Of a stretch of 64,000 nucleotides of DNA, positions 36,428-46,640 are shown one piece after another. Origin of the DNA: Magnolia sinica (taxonomy: Eukaryota > Streptophyta > Magnoliopsida > Magnoliales > Magnoliaceae); contig NC_080589.1 of NCBI RefSeq assembly GCF_029962835.1, forward strand, positions 24,353,586 to 24,417,585. Reading direction: 5' to 3'. The translations under genes and the position numbers were made by a program. The notes under the pieces were generated by a model. The model was not told the origin of the DNA, searched no databases, and was given only the letters and a program-made list of their open reading frames with translations. Numbering within the stretch: position 1 is the first letter of the stretch; each line of letters starts with the position of its first letter.

Positions 36428-36806
36428 TTCCGGGTGCTTATATGGTGAGCCCGGGTGCTTATATGTGTGGACAGGTGGGCCCACCGTGATCTATCTGTAC
36501 ATCCAAACCGTCAATCCCTTTTCTCAGATTATTTTAAGCATTATAATAAAAATGAGGCAGATCCAACAATCAACTGGACCACACCACAGATGACTCTTGC
36601 ATTTAATGCTGCATTTTAATGCAATCAAGCTTATTATTTGGTGTGGTCCACTTGAGCGTTGGATATGCCTCATTTTTGTGTTCATGCCTTAAAATAATAT
36701 TAGAAAAGGGATTTACGGTTTTGATATATAGATACATCACGGTGGGCCCGCCCACAGACCTGAGCTAGGGACGGGCGGGGGTAGTACGCAATCCGCGTCC
36801 ACAATT
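36428..36806. mobile_element. short foldback element, copy F
   Basis: Arms of about 130 bp face each other around 36610: ACAGGTGGGCCCACCGTGAT with AATCCCTTTTCTCAGATTAT on the left, AGAAAAGGGATTTACGG and CATCACGGTGGGCCCGCC on the right. The centre of the family is missing, so the arms almost abut. The left border has a small repeat (CCGGGTGCTTATATG twice, at 36438 and 36451). The right end reads ACGCAATCCGCGTCC. Confidence 0.6.
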
Positions 36807-36809
36807 TAG

Positions 36810-37262
36810 TGGGTGAGTCGCTGACCGTTGGGCCCACCTGACGTATGCGTTGTATTTACATGCCCTACGTGGCTTATTTGCAGGGGCCAAAAAATGAAAC
36901 AGATTCAAATCTAGTAAACAATGGTGACTGACCATTAAAAATTTTTTGTGGGCCACAAAAGCTTTGGATGAAGTTGATATTTGTATTTTTGACTTCATTG
37001 AGTGACCTTATCAACGGGTTAGATGAAAACTAAACCTTACAGTGGATCCTAAGAATTTTTTAATGGTAGGCATTCATTGAAAAATCCTTATTGTGTGGGC
37101 TACCTAAGATTTATATCTGCTTCATTTTTGGTTCGATGACCTAAAATGATATGTAAAAACGGATGGACAGCGTGGATATACAAAAAATCCATGGAGGTGG
37201 GCCCCACACTCAAGTACTCACTCACCCAGCTGTTACCCCGGACGCACCTAATCCGCGCCCCT
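36810..37262. mobile_element. foldback element, copy G
   Basis: Starts GTGGGTGAGTCGCTGACC and has the mirror ACTCACTCACCC near 37220. Arms and the usual centre are present (CCACAAAAGCTTTGGATGAA, CCTTACAGTGGATCCTAAG). It is followed by GTTACCCCGGACGCACCTAA, which resembles the ends of the element at 39191. Exact termini and target duplication are unclear. Confidence 0.5.
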
Positions 37263-37739
37263 CAATTCCTAACTGCTGAGTGCGGATAGGCTTTGGCTTC
37301 CGTCTTCTTTTCCTTTTTCTTTCCGAGACCAAGAAATACTAGAACGATTTGCGCGCGGATAGATAGACGAGTCAATTGGTTCACACGTGACAACTCAGGA
37401 CATATGTATAAGATCGGGTCCATTGCTCAGATGAGGCCCTTCAAGGTCATTCCTTTATCTATAACTGAATGGCATGCTAATGTTGTTATCGAATGTAAGG
37501 CATTGATAATTTTTTCCTAACCGTCCATTTTCATTAAAGATGCATGCCCAGTTTATGATTGGTCCGATCTGATTTCTGTTTCTATAGAAATTTCAAGTTG
37601 GTCCTTCCTGATACGGATCTTTGGCTTGCACTTGGAGCATTTGCACGTACCGTGAATTGCTACTTCATGCGCGAATTGCCAGGGGTTACTTCAACAAGTT
37701 GACTCACGTTTCCAGCACGTGTGAAGACGGTGGAGAATC
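37263..37739. other. no gene recognised
   Basis: Non-coding. A 75-codon frame at 37293 begins with a Phe-rich read of a T-rich tract and has no family resemblance. Confidence 0.35.
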
Positions 37740-38020
37740 GTAATCGGATCGCGTCTCTATGGGCCCACTGATTTATGGTTTTATCCGCGCCGTCCATTCA
37801 TTTTTCAAGCCGAAAACTTCGGCGGCTCCCAAGAAGTTTCTAGTGGTGGGCGTTCAATCTCCACTGTAAGGTCCACTTGAACCTTGAATTTTCCCAATTT
37901 TGTTTTTATAAGCTAAAATGATAGGGCAAATTGGATGGACGGTGTGGCTAAACTCATGCATCACGGTGGACCCCACAAAGCCCTGCCTGTACGGATTATC
38001 GTCCGGGGGCAGGACCCACT
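37740..38020. mobile_element. foldback element fragment, copy L
   Basis: A shortened copy: ATGGGCCCACTGATTTATGG and GCCGTCCATTCATTTTTC on the left, GTTCAATCTCCACTG in the middle, AATTGGATGGACGGTGTGGC and CATCACGGTGGACCCCAC on the right. Termini not found. Confidence 0.5.
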
Positions 38021-39190
38021 CCACTTCCGTTGATATCCAAACTAATAATCTGATGGCCAATAACTTGGATGGGCCACAGTCCAAAAATAGCACTTAAAAT
38101 CCTAACCATTGGATTGGAGTTTTTTGGGGAAAGGAAAATAGATGGTCATAAAAATTCAACCAAAGTTCGTTGGACCATCCATTTTTTCCCTGGATCTCTC
38201 CTGCAATCCAGGGTCTACGATATCCCAATCATTGCTAAATAACAATTATACCCATCCAAGGCAGGTCCCACATGATGAACAGTCCGGATCTAGCGAAAAT
38301 TTGGCACGTGTATGAAAAGCGTGCGGAAAGGGAACAGAAGTTCTCGGGTTACTAAAAAAATCTGCTGGCCTGTCTGTTGCCTTCCGTCGTTGCTCGTTAG
38401 TCAAACAATCCTCATCTCTAACAAATCTACCATACGCGGACGGAGGATTTGAACAGTACTTTTGTAGGCAGTGAGTAATCCAGACCATTGATCTGTTCGT
38501 TTCCAAGATGATCGGACCATTCTTAAAAGATCTTCTCGAGGGAACAATCACAACCTTTCCATTTGTGTAAAATAGAAACAGACTTTTAAGAAGGTAAATA
38601 CATCGACGGTCCAGATTCAAATGAAGAGAGTCCAAAGATTCGTGATCAAAACTTCCAATCCAGGATAGTATTTTGTTTCGTGATACATCCATATAGGCAT
38701 GAAACAGATCATTGGTTTGGATTACTGAACCCTGGGCCCACCAATCAAACATGAAAACCCGCGTATACTGTTAAAAGCCTCGTTCCTCCTCCATTTCCAT
38801 GCAGTTTCTAACTATATGATACGTGGTCACATCCTTGCACGTAATACCTGGGTTCTTAATTTTGACAAATGGGGCCTATAATATGAAATCCATACCATTG
38901 ATCTATTGATTCCAGCCGTAGATAGGAGAATTTCTCAAAATAATTCAAGATTGAAAATAGTCATACCAATATTACGATACTTTCGGTTATGAACCGTCCA
39001 TCCATAGGCAGCCAATAGAAGGTGGGATTTTCTACCGTATAAATTTTAATTTCATAGTTTTTGAACCGAGGGGTATAAGATAAGTGGTCTAAAATACCGA
39101 ACTATGAGCCAGATTTTTACGACTTAAAAAAGGTGTACACCGTTCAAAGCCATGGGCTACGTATCCATCACATTCTTCCATTTTCAAACC
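38021..39190. other. no gene recognised
   Basis: Non-coding sequence with phrases common in dispersed repeats here (CAGACCATTGATCTG, CTAACCATTGGATTGGA). A 168-codon minus-strand frame at 38246-38752 has no family resemblance and overlaps these repeat phrases, so it is not called a gene. Confidence 0.35.
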
Positions 39191-39747
39191 AAGGCGAGAC
39201 TCACGAGAGCGGATTAGGTGCGGTCCCTGCCTCACCCAAGATGGTGCCGCCCTTACCATGTGGCCCATATTGATGTATCTATTATATATCCACACGGTCC
39301 ATCTTTTTCCCAAGATCATTTTAGATCATGAACCCAAAATTTAAATAGATTAAATGTCAGGTGAGCTGCAAAATAAAAAGCATTGGTGATTGACCATTAA
39401 AATCTTATTGTGGGACACAAAAGTTTGGGATCAAGCTCATATTTGTTTTTCCTCCTTTAAAATTTTTGTGATATTTTCAACGGATTGGATGTTAATAAAC
39501 ATTACGGAAACATTAGGGCAGGAGGGAGTTTTTAATGTTGGAGAGTTCAATCACCACTAATTCCTATAGTATGGTCCACCTGAGAGATGAATCTACTTGA
39601 ATTTTGGAATCATGCCATAAAATGATCTATAGAAACGGATGGACGGGTGGATGTAGTATGAATGCATCAAAATGGTCCCACGGTAAGGGCTGCACCGTCT
39701 TAGGTGTGTCCGGAGCCGCACCTAATCCGCTCCGGAAGTCTCGCCTT
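39191..39747. mobile_element. foldback element with about 32-bp terminal inverted repeats, copy H
   Basis: A 557-bp element. The left end is AAGGCGAGACTCACG followed by GAGCGGATTAGGTGCGG. The right end is CCGCACCTAATCCGCTCC followed by GGAAGTCTCGCCTT. The inverted match is about 32 bp with a few differences. Inside are the usual arms and centre (ACAAAAGTTTGGGATCAAGC, GTCCACCTGAGAGATG, ACGGATGGACGGGTGGAT). No clear target duplication at these borders. Confidence 0.65.
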
Positions 39748-40232
39748 TGTTCTTAGACCCTTCAGCTGCAGACAAAAGATAAGGTCTCGAGTACAACTGG
39801 CTGGGTCACTAGTTATGGTCCATCCAACTGATAATTCAAATATATAAAGTTAATATAGAATCCAACCCATACAGTAGTTTTTCCCATCATGATGATCATG
39901 ATATATAAAAATAAAGGTTATATATTTAGTTACATGGGCCATACCATAGAAAATAGTAACTACACATTGATAAATATGAAAATAAAAATTAGGTCCAATT
40001 GGAATTTTCTATAGTCAAATTATGAAAAATGTAATCATCGTTTTGGGTCCAACCTTCTGGACGGTTTGGATTTAGCATGTACATAAAAAGTTGGAATTTA
40101 TCAACTAAGTAGACTATAATAAGATCCAATTCGTTGGACATGAGATCCGCTGCACGTAATATAATATTTCATGAAATTCCCAAAACAAAAGTTACTTTCA
40201 CGAGCTACCAGCTACCTGCCGTTAGCGACCAT
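39748..40232. other. no gene recognised
   Basis: AT-rich non-coding stretch. No feature supported. Confidence 0.35.
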
Positions 40233-40780
40233 CTGATTTAAGGAAGCGGATTGCGTGCTGATTTACTCAGTACGCGTACTGGTTAAATTCTTTGGGGTCC
40301 ACTGTGATTTATGTATTTTATCTACTCGTTTCATCCATTTTAACAGATAATTTTAGGCCGTGAAACAAAAAATGAAGCCTATCCAAAGTTCAAATGTACC
40401 ACACCACAGGAAACAGTGTGAATTGAATGTCTACCGTTGAAAATTTATTGGGGCCACATAAGTTTTGGATCAGGCTTAAATTTCTTTTTCCCTTAATCCT
40501 TGTTTTTTTATACCTTATGAACACGTTGAACGGCAAATAAACATCACTGTGGGGCCTAACAAGGTTTCAACGGTGTAAATCATTATTTCCACTCTTTCCT
40601 ATGGTATGGTCCATTTGAGCTATGTATATGCTTCAATTTTGGGATCAACCCCTAAAATGAGCTAGAAAAGTGGATGGACGGCTTGGATAAAACCAAGTAG
40701 ATTCAAGGTGGGCCCAAAAGAGTTTACTCAGTACGATGAGAGCGTACTCACTCAGTACGCAATCCGATTTCCTGATTTAG
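40233..40780. mobile_element. Mutator-like foldback MITE, copy I
   Basis: A 530-bp element (40242-40771) from GGAAGCGGATTGCGTGCTGA to CAGTACGCAATCCGATTTC. Nine-base flanks CTGATTTAA (40233-40241) and CTGATTTAG (40772-40780) differ only in the last base. Arms contain GTGATTTATGTATTTTATC on one side and TGGATGGACGGCTTGGATAA on the other. It lies about 640 bp upstream of the receptor kinase ATG. Confidence 0.82.
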
Positions 40781-41422
40781 CCCTTGATTTCGACCAGTCA
40801 GTAAATTTAATTTAAACCATCCATTTGATAACAATCAATTAGATGGTCACGATTACTCAATCATTGAGATTTTAGATATATGGTCCATCCACAATGTACC
40901 CCACAACTTGAATGGTCTGATCACCATGAATAAGTGCCACGTGTGTGGATAATAAATCACCACCATTTTCAAAATGGAGTAAATATATTGGTACTAACTC
41001 TTGTATCCAAACAGGTCCCAAACACATCCAAACAGCACAGATTACCCATTTCTCCGAACCTCCCAATCTTTCTAGAAATCCCTTCCTCCAAAACGGCTGC
41101 TAAAGCTGCAAACAGCATTCAGAATTTACTCAGGTAAGCTTACCAAACACACCTCTAGCAATTTCCATCAAAATCAAACAAAACTCTTCTATTTCACACT
41201 CATTTTAGGAATCTCCAACAAAACCCAATACAGAAATCCCTAATTCCAATCCCCTTCTATTTCACACTCATTTTAGGAATATCCAACAAAACCCAATACA
41301 GAAATCCCTAATTCCACCCACCCCACCCCCCCGCCCCCCACACTCATTTTAGGAATCTCCAACAAAACCCAATACAGAAATCCCTAATTCCACCCACCCC
41401 ATTCCCCGCCCCCAAAAAAAAA
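40781..41422 (+). promoter_or_regulatory. promoter and 5' leader region of the receptor kinase
   Basis: TAAATATATTGG near 40981 is a possible TATA box. A strong donor-like CAG|GTAAGC lies at 41131-41139. Downstream, three tandem units each offer a TTTTAG|G acceptor (AGs ending at 41208, 41276 and 41352). A leader intron upstream of an intronless coding region is therefore possible but not shown. A C-rich and A-rich run (CCCCCAAAAAAAAA) touches the ATG. Confidence 0.45.
41186..41404. repeat. tandem leader repeat, three units of 68-76 bp
   Basis: Units at about 41186-41253, 41254-41329 and 41330-41404 share CACTCATTTTAGGAAT, CCAACAAAACCCAATACAG and AAATCCCTAATTCCA. The third lacks the CTTCTATTT start. 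C-rich spacers of different length separate units two and three. The high similarity suggests recent duplication. Confidence 0.9.
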
Positions 41423-43363
41423 ATGTCATTCTCCAAAATCACCTCTAATGTCTTCTTCGCATTCGCCGTCTTCTTATCACTGCTATTACTAGTTTTAGCT
41501 TTCTTTCAATCCAATAACGGCGTCAGCAGCTTCCGTAATCGGAGACTCGCATCGAGCTCGGACTGTCCCATGAATTTCAGCGTCCTTCGTAAATTCCTTG
41601 ACACCTCCCAAAATGGCCGCACCGCGAACGTTTCTTTGGACTGCCAGTACGCGCTCCAAGGCATCCACCTGGTGCAGGCCGAGTATCTCCGCACCGATGG
41701 CCTGTTCGTCCCGCCTCTGTCTACCGCCGAGTCTTGTTGGGATTCGTATCAGGATCTGGTTAAAGATTTCATTTCTGATTTCGACGTGCGGTCTGTTTGT
41801 GGGTTTGAGACTTCTTGGATTGCACAGGGGTGCATGAATATCACAACCCGGTCTCAATTTGAGTCGTTGGTCCCGGAGTCGTCACTGCAAGATGTCCGTC
41901 GTGCCTGTAATCAGTCGCTTTTGAACAATTCGCCGTGTGCGTCCTGTACGACGAGCCTGTCACGGCTCAAGGCGTCGTATCTCACTGGCCCGGATGTCGG
42001 GAATGTCTCGGATTGTTCGGCGTACCCATTCATCTATGCCGCCGGTTCGGTCAACTCTTTCGGGCCCACTGATGGCGGGACTGCGGTGTGTTTGTTCCTC
42101 CTTCAGTCTTCATCGTCTTCTTCGGGTGGGAAAGGCAAAAAGGGTCTTGTTTTTGGAGTTGTGGTGGGTTGTGTCGTTGGGTTGTCGGTGGCGGTTCTTG
42201 GGGTTTGGTTTTTGTGGAGAAAAAGATGTGGGAAATGGAGAATGAGGAAGAAGAAGTCTGTTCAGGTTGAGATGAGTTCGATTTCTGGGTTGGATTCCAT
42301 TGGTGCTAGTACGACCCTGGTTAGATTCACGTTTGAAGAAGTCAAAGCGGCGACAAGGAATTTCTCAAGAGATAATATAATTGGGAAGGGTGGGTACGGG
42401 AATGTTTATAGGGGCATCTTGTCGAATGGGTCGGAAGTTGCTTTGAAGAGGTTCAAGAACTGCTCAGCCGCGGGAGATGCAAACTTTTCACATGAGGTGG
42501 AGGTTATTGCTAGTGTTAGGCATGTCAATCTTGTTGCATTGAGAGGTTATTGTACCGCTACGACTTCTTTTGAGGGTCATCAGAGGATAATTGTGTGTGA
42601 TTTGATGTGTAATGGGAGTCTTTACGATCATTTATTTGGGTCGTCGGATGAGAAGAAGTTAAGTTGGCCAATTCGTCAGAAGATTGCAATTGGGACTGCG
42701 CGTGGGTTAGCCTACTTGCATTACGGGGCGCAGCCAGCCATAATACATAGAGATATCAAGGCTAGTAATATTCTCTTGGATGAGAACTTTGAGGCCAAGG
42801 TTGCAGATTTTGGCCTTGCCAAGTTCACACCGGAGGGAATGACTCATCTAAGTACGAGGGTGGCAGGGACTCTGGGTTATGTTGCACCTGAATATGCTTT
42901 GTACGGGCAGCTGACGGAGAGGAGTGATGTTTACAGTTTTGGGGTTGTGCTACTGGAGATTTTGAGTGGGAAGAAGGCGCTCATTTCCATGACTGAGAGC
43001 CAGACGTGGCTTGTGACAGATTGGGCTTGGTCGCTTGTGCGGAAAGGGAGAGCATTGGATGTCATCGAAGAGGGTATGGCAGATTTGGGCCCAAGGGAAG
43101 TCTTGGAGAAGTATGTATTAGTTGCGGTTCTTTCTTCTCATCCGCAGTTGCATGCTAGGCCAACGATGGATCAGATTGTGAAGATATTGGAAACTGACTT
43201 GCCGGTCCCATCGATCCCAGAACGGCCCATTTCTCTTGTTGCGAACCTGGATGACATTGAGAGATCGGTGAGCAGTAGTAGTGGCTCAGGGCATCTATCT
43301 AGTTCTGCTGGTTACCAGCCATTTACCTTTGAGAACAACAATCCAAGTTCAGATTCTAGATAG
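41423..43363 (+). CDS. receptor-like serine/threonine kinase, At1g11050 type
   Basis: An intact, intronless 646-aa membrane receptor kinase. Residues 1-30 form a signal peptide. A Cys-rich extracellular domain follows (about 47-225; SPARK-type is likely from the Cys pattern CPMNF...SLDCQYAL...ESCWDSY...CGFET...CASC...CSAYPFIYAAG). A transmembrane helix spans about 241-265, followed by basic residues (WRKRCGKWRMRKKK). The kinase domain runs from about 314 to 592: glycine loop GKGGYGNV at 321-328, Lys342 in VALK, helix-C Glu358 or 360, HRDIKASN at 442-449, DFG at 462-464, GTLGYVAPE at 482-490. HPQLHARPTMDQIVKILETD at 573-592 is typical of the At1g11050 group. All catalytic residues are present, so it should be active at the plasma membrane; ligand unknown. 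Two broken tandem copies follow downstream. Confidence 0.95.
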   Translation: MSFSKITSNVFFAFAVFLSLLLLVLAFFQSNNGVSSFRNRRLASSSDCPMNFSVLRKFLDTSQNGRTANVSLDCQYALQGIHLVQAEYLRTDGLFVPPLSTAESCWDSYQDLVKDFISDFDVRSVCGFETSWIAQGCMNITTRSQFESLVPESSLQDVRRACNQSLLNNSPCASCTTSLSRLKASYLTGPDVGNVSDCSAYPFIYAAGSVNSFGPTDGGTAVCLFLLQSSSSSSGGKGKKGLVFGVVVGCVVGLSVAVLGVWFLWRKRCGKWRMRKKKSVQVEMSSISGLDSIGASTTLVRFTFEEVKAATRNFSRDNIIGKGGYGNVYRGILSNGSEVALKRFKNCSAAGDANFSHEVEVIASVRHVNLVALRGYCTATTSFEGHQRIIVCDLMCNGSLYDHLFGSSDEKKLSWPIRQKIAIGTARGLAYLHYGAQPAIIHRDIKASNILLDENFEAKVADFGLAKFTPEGMTHLSTRVAGTLGYVAPEYALYGQLTERSDVYSFGVVLLEILSGKKALISMTESQTWLVTDWAWSLVRKGRALDVIEEGMADLGPREVLEKYVLVAVLSSHPQLHARPTMDQIVKILETDLPVPSIPERPISLVANLDDIERSVSSSSGSGHLSSSAGYQPFTFENNNPSSDSR

Positions 43364-43750
43364 GAGCAGTTGCCACTACATCTGAAGATAATCGAGTGGA
43401 AGTTAGATGAAAGGATATAACGGATGATCGTAAGACTTGAATTGCACTTGCTTCCCCTTCTGGTGGGAACATGCTTCCATTTTTGGATTTAGATTTAAAT
43501 AGTCCATTTCCTCAAAAAAGAATCAAATGACCCACTGTTTTAAAGTGATATCTTATTCTTTTGGATTAAAGAGAAGTATCATGTATATAGTATATGTATT
43601 TCTTTTCATTCAAAGACTTTCATTTAAATTTAATTTTTTTCTTGTTCAATCTATATGTTGAATTTCAAAACTTGATGACTAAGGGTTGTAACTTGTAAGA
43701 GTGCTAGCCCTATACTTTAGTTATTAGTTTCATTTTGAGAGCTTGATGTA
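43364..43750 (+). other. 3' untranslated region of the receptor kinase and duplication junction
   Basis: Similar sequence follows the first broken copy (for example GTATTTCTTT-CATTCAAAGACTT in both), so this 3' flank was part of the duplicated unit. The unit ends at GCTTGATGTA (43750), directly before the next copy. Confidence 0.65.
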
Positions 43751-45190
43751 CAGTCGCTTGAGAACAATTCGCCATGCCTGTCCTGCATGACGGGCCTGTC
43801 GCGGCTCCAGGCGTCATACCTCACCAGCCCAGAGGTCAGGAACGTCTCGGACTCTGTGGCGTATCTCCATCTATGCTGCCGGCTTTGTCAACTCGTTCAG
43901 GCCCGCTAATGGTGGGACCAGGCTGTGTTTGTTCCTCCTCGGGACTTCATGGTCTTGTTCAGGCGAGAAAGGCAAAAAGGGTTGCCTTTCAAGTTGTGGC
44001 GGGCTGTGTTGTTGGGTTGTTGTGGGCGGTTCTTGGGATTTTGCTTTTGCAGAGAAAACGATGCGGGAAATGGAAAATGAGAAAAAAGAAGTTTGCTAAG
44101 GTTGAGACGAGTCTGGCTTATGGGTTGGATTCCATTTTTGCTAGTGTGACTTTGGTTAGATTCACGGTTGAAGAAATCAAAGCAGCGACAAGGAATTTCT
44201 CAAGAGATAATATAATTGGGAAGGGCAGGTACAGGAATGTTTATATATAGGGGCATCTTGGCGAATGGTTCGGAAGTTCCTTTGAAGAGGTTCAAGAACT
44301 GCTAAGCTGCGGGAGATGCAAACTTTGCACATGAGATGGAGGTCATTGCTAGTGTTATACATTTCAATCTTGTTGCATTTGAGACGTTATTGTACTGCAA
44401 CGACTTCTTGCGTGGATCATCAGAGGATAATTGTCTATGATTTGATGCGTAATGGAAGTCTTTACGATAATTTATTGGGGTCGAACTAAGTTGGTTGATC
44501 GATTCATCAGAAGATGACGAAGATTGCAATTGGGACTGCACATGGGTTGGCCTACCTGCATTACAGGGACCAGCTGGCCATAATACATAGAGATATCCAG
44601 GCTAGTAATAATCTCTTGGATGAGAACTTTGAGCCCAAGGTGGCAGATTTTGGCCTTGCCAAGTTCATGCTGGATGAGATGACTCATCTGAGTACTAGGG
44701 TGGCAGGGATTCTGGGTTATGTTGCGCCTGAATATGCTTTGTACAGGGAGCTGACGGAGAAGAGTGACATTTACAGTTTTGGGGTTGTGCTACTGGAGTT
44801 TTTGAGCAGGAAGAAGGCACTCGTTTCGATGAGCGAGGGCCAGAAGTGGCCTGTGACAGATTGGGCTTGTTCCCTTGTGCGGAAAGGAAGAGCGTTGGAT
44901 GTTGTTGAAGATTGTATGGTGGAGTTGGGCCCAAGAAGTCTTGGAGAAATATGTATTAGTTGTGGTTCTTTCTTCTCATCTGCAGTTGCATGCTAGGCCA
45001 ACGATGGATTGGATTGTGAAGATATTGGAAACTGACTTGCCGGTCCCATCAATCCCGGAACGGGCCATTCTCTTGTAGTGAACCTGGATGACATGAGAGA
45101 TCGGTGAGCAGTAGTGGCTCAGGGCATCTATCTAGTTGCTCTGGTTTCCAGCCATTTACCTTTGATAATGACAATCCAAGTTCACATTTT
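43751..45190 (+). pseudogene. receptor kinase tandem copy 1, broken
   Basis: Starts at CAGTCGCTTGAGAACAATTC, matching codon 164 of the intact gene, so the signal peptide and the first half of the ectodomain are missing. The membrane segment, basic stretch and much of the kinase domain can be followed: TRNFSRDNIIGKGRYRNVY, IIHRDIQASNNLLDENF, VADFGLAKFMLDEMTHLSTR, GYVAPEYALYRELTEKSDIY. The glycine loop has two substitutions (GKGRYRNV). A TATA insertion after NVY shifts the frame, AACTGCTAAG carries a stop where the parent has a Ser codon, and two bases are lost near 44932. No promoter-like leader precedes it. Host pseudogene. Confidence 0.88.
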
Positions 45191-45580
45191 AAATAAAAGT
45201 ACCGGTCGCCACTCCATCTGAAGATAACCGAGTGGTAGTTAGATAAGGGATCTAACGGATGATAACACGACTCCAGCTGCACTTGCTTCCCCTTCTGGTA
45301 CGAATATGCTTCCATTTGTGGATTTAGAATCTAAATAGTCCGTTTCCTCAAATAAGAATCAAATGACCCACTGTTGTAAAATGATACCTTATTCTTTTGG
45401 ACTGAAGAGATGGTTCATGTATGTGGGATATGTATTTCTTTCCATTCAAAGACTTGCTTCTAAATATTTGTTTTTTCTACGTCAATCTTTTTTTTTGAAT
45501 TTCAGAACTCAATGACCAAGGGTTGTAAGAGTGTTAGTCCTATACTACCATCATTAGTTTCACTTTCATAGCTTGATGTA
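45191..45580. other. copied 3' flank between kinase pseudogenes
   Basis: A diverged copy of 43364-43750, including CACTTGCTTCCCCTTCTGG and CAATGACCAAGGGTTGTAA-type phrases. It completes the second 1.83-kb unit. Confidence 0.65.
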
Positions 45581-46640
45581 CAATCGCTCGAGAAGAATTC
45601 GCCATGCATATCCTGCACGATGAGCCTGTCTCGGCTCTAGGCGTTTTACCTCACCAGCTCAGAGGTTGGGAATGTCTTGGACTGTGCAGGGTGTCCGTTC
45701 ATCTATGCTGCCGGCTTGGTCGACTTATTCGGGCCCACTGATGGTGGGACCACACTCTGTTTGTTCCTCCTTGGGTCTTCTGTCATCTTCAGGAGGGAAA
45801 GTTCAAGAGTGTCTTTTTTTTTGGAGTTGGTGGGCTGTATCGTTGGGTTGTTGGCTGAGGTTCTTGGGGTTTGGTTTTTGTGGAGAAAACGATGCAGGAA
45901 ATGAAAAATGAAGAAGAAGAAGCTTGTTAAGGTTGAGATGACTGCAGTTTTTGTGTTGGATTACATTGGTGCTAGTACGAATCTGGTTAGATTCACGTTC
46001 GAACAAATCACAGCAGCGAGAAGGAATTTCTCGAGAGGGTATAATTGGGAGGGTGGGTGTGGGAGTGTTTATAGGGACACCTTGTCAAATTGGTCAGAAG
46101 CCTCTTTGAAGAGGTTCAAGAACTGGTCAGTCACATGAGGTGGAGGTCATTGCTAGTGTTAGGCATGTCAATCTTGTTTCATTGGGAGGTTACTGTACTA
46201 CAATGACTTCTGTCGAGGGTCATCAGAGGACAATTGTGTGTGATTCAATGCATAATGGGAGTATTTACAATCATTTATTGGGGTTGGATGAGAAGAAGCT
46301 AAGTTGGCCGATTCGTCAAAAGACTGCAATTAGGACTGCACGTGGGCTGGCTGGCCATAATACATAGAGATATCAGGGCTAGTAATATTCTCTCTTGGAT
46401 GAGAACTTTGAGCCCAAGGTGGTGGATTTTGGCCTTGTGAAGTTCACACCAGAGGGGATGACTAATCTGAGTACTAGGGTGGCAGGGATTCTAGGTTATG
46501 TTGCGCCTGAACATGCTTTGTATGGGCAGCTGACGGAGAAGAGCGATGTTTACAGTTTTGGAGTTGTGCCATTGGAGGTTTTGAGCAGGAAGAAGGTACT
46601 CGTTTCAATGGGGCTCGCTTGGATAGTAAGTTACTTATAC
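45581..46640 (+). pseudogene. receptor kinase tandem copy 2, broken and truncated
   Basis: Begins with CAATCGCTCGAGAAGAATTC, the same breakpoint as copy 1. It retains a membrane-segment trace, TLVRFTFEQ-like juxtamembrane sequence (read here as TNLVRFTFEQITAARRNFSR), EVIASVRHVNLVSLGGYC, HRDIR-type loop remnants, [20 protein letters not shown] and [20 protein letters not shown]. Small deletions remove about 21 bp before the helix-C block and about 25 bp before the HRD block, and two bases are gained near 46391. Similarity ends near 46615, so the kinase C-lobe is lost. The invariant Lys region reads EASLKRF. Confidence 0.85.

Noticed and set aside
38246-38752. 168-codon minus-strand open frame
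   Set aside because: No family resemblance, no conserved motif, and it overlaps dispersed repeat phrases such as CAGACCATTGATCTG. Likely a chance frame.
41495-41857. 120-codon minus-strand frame opposite the receptor kinase
   Set aside because: A shadow of the coding strand with no independent support.
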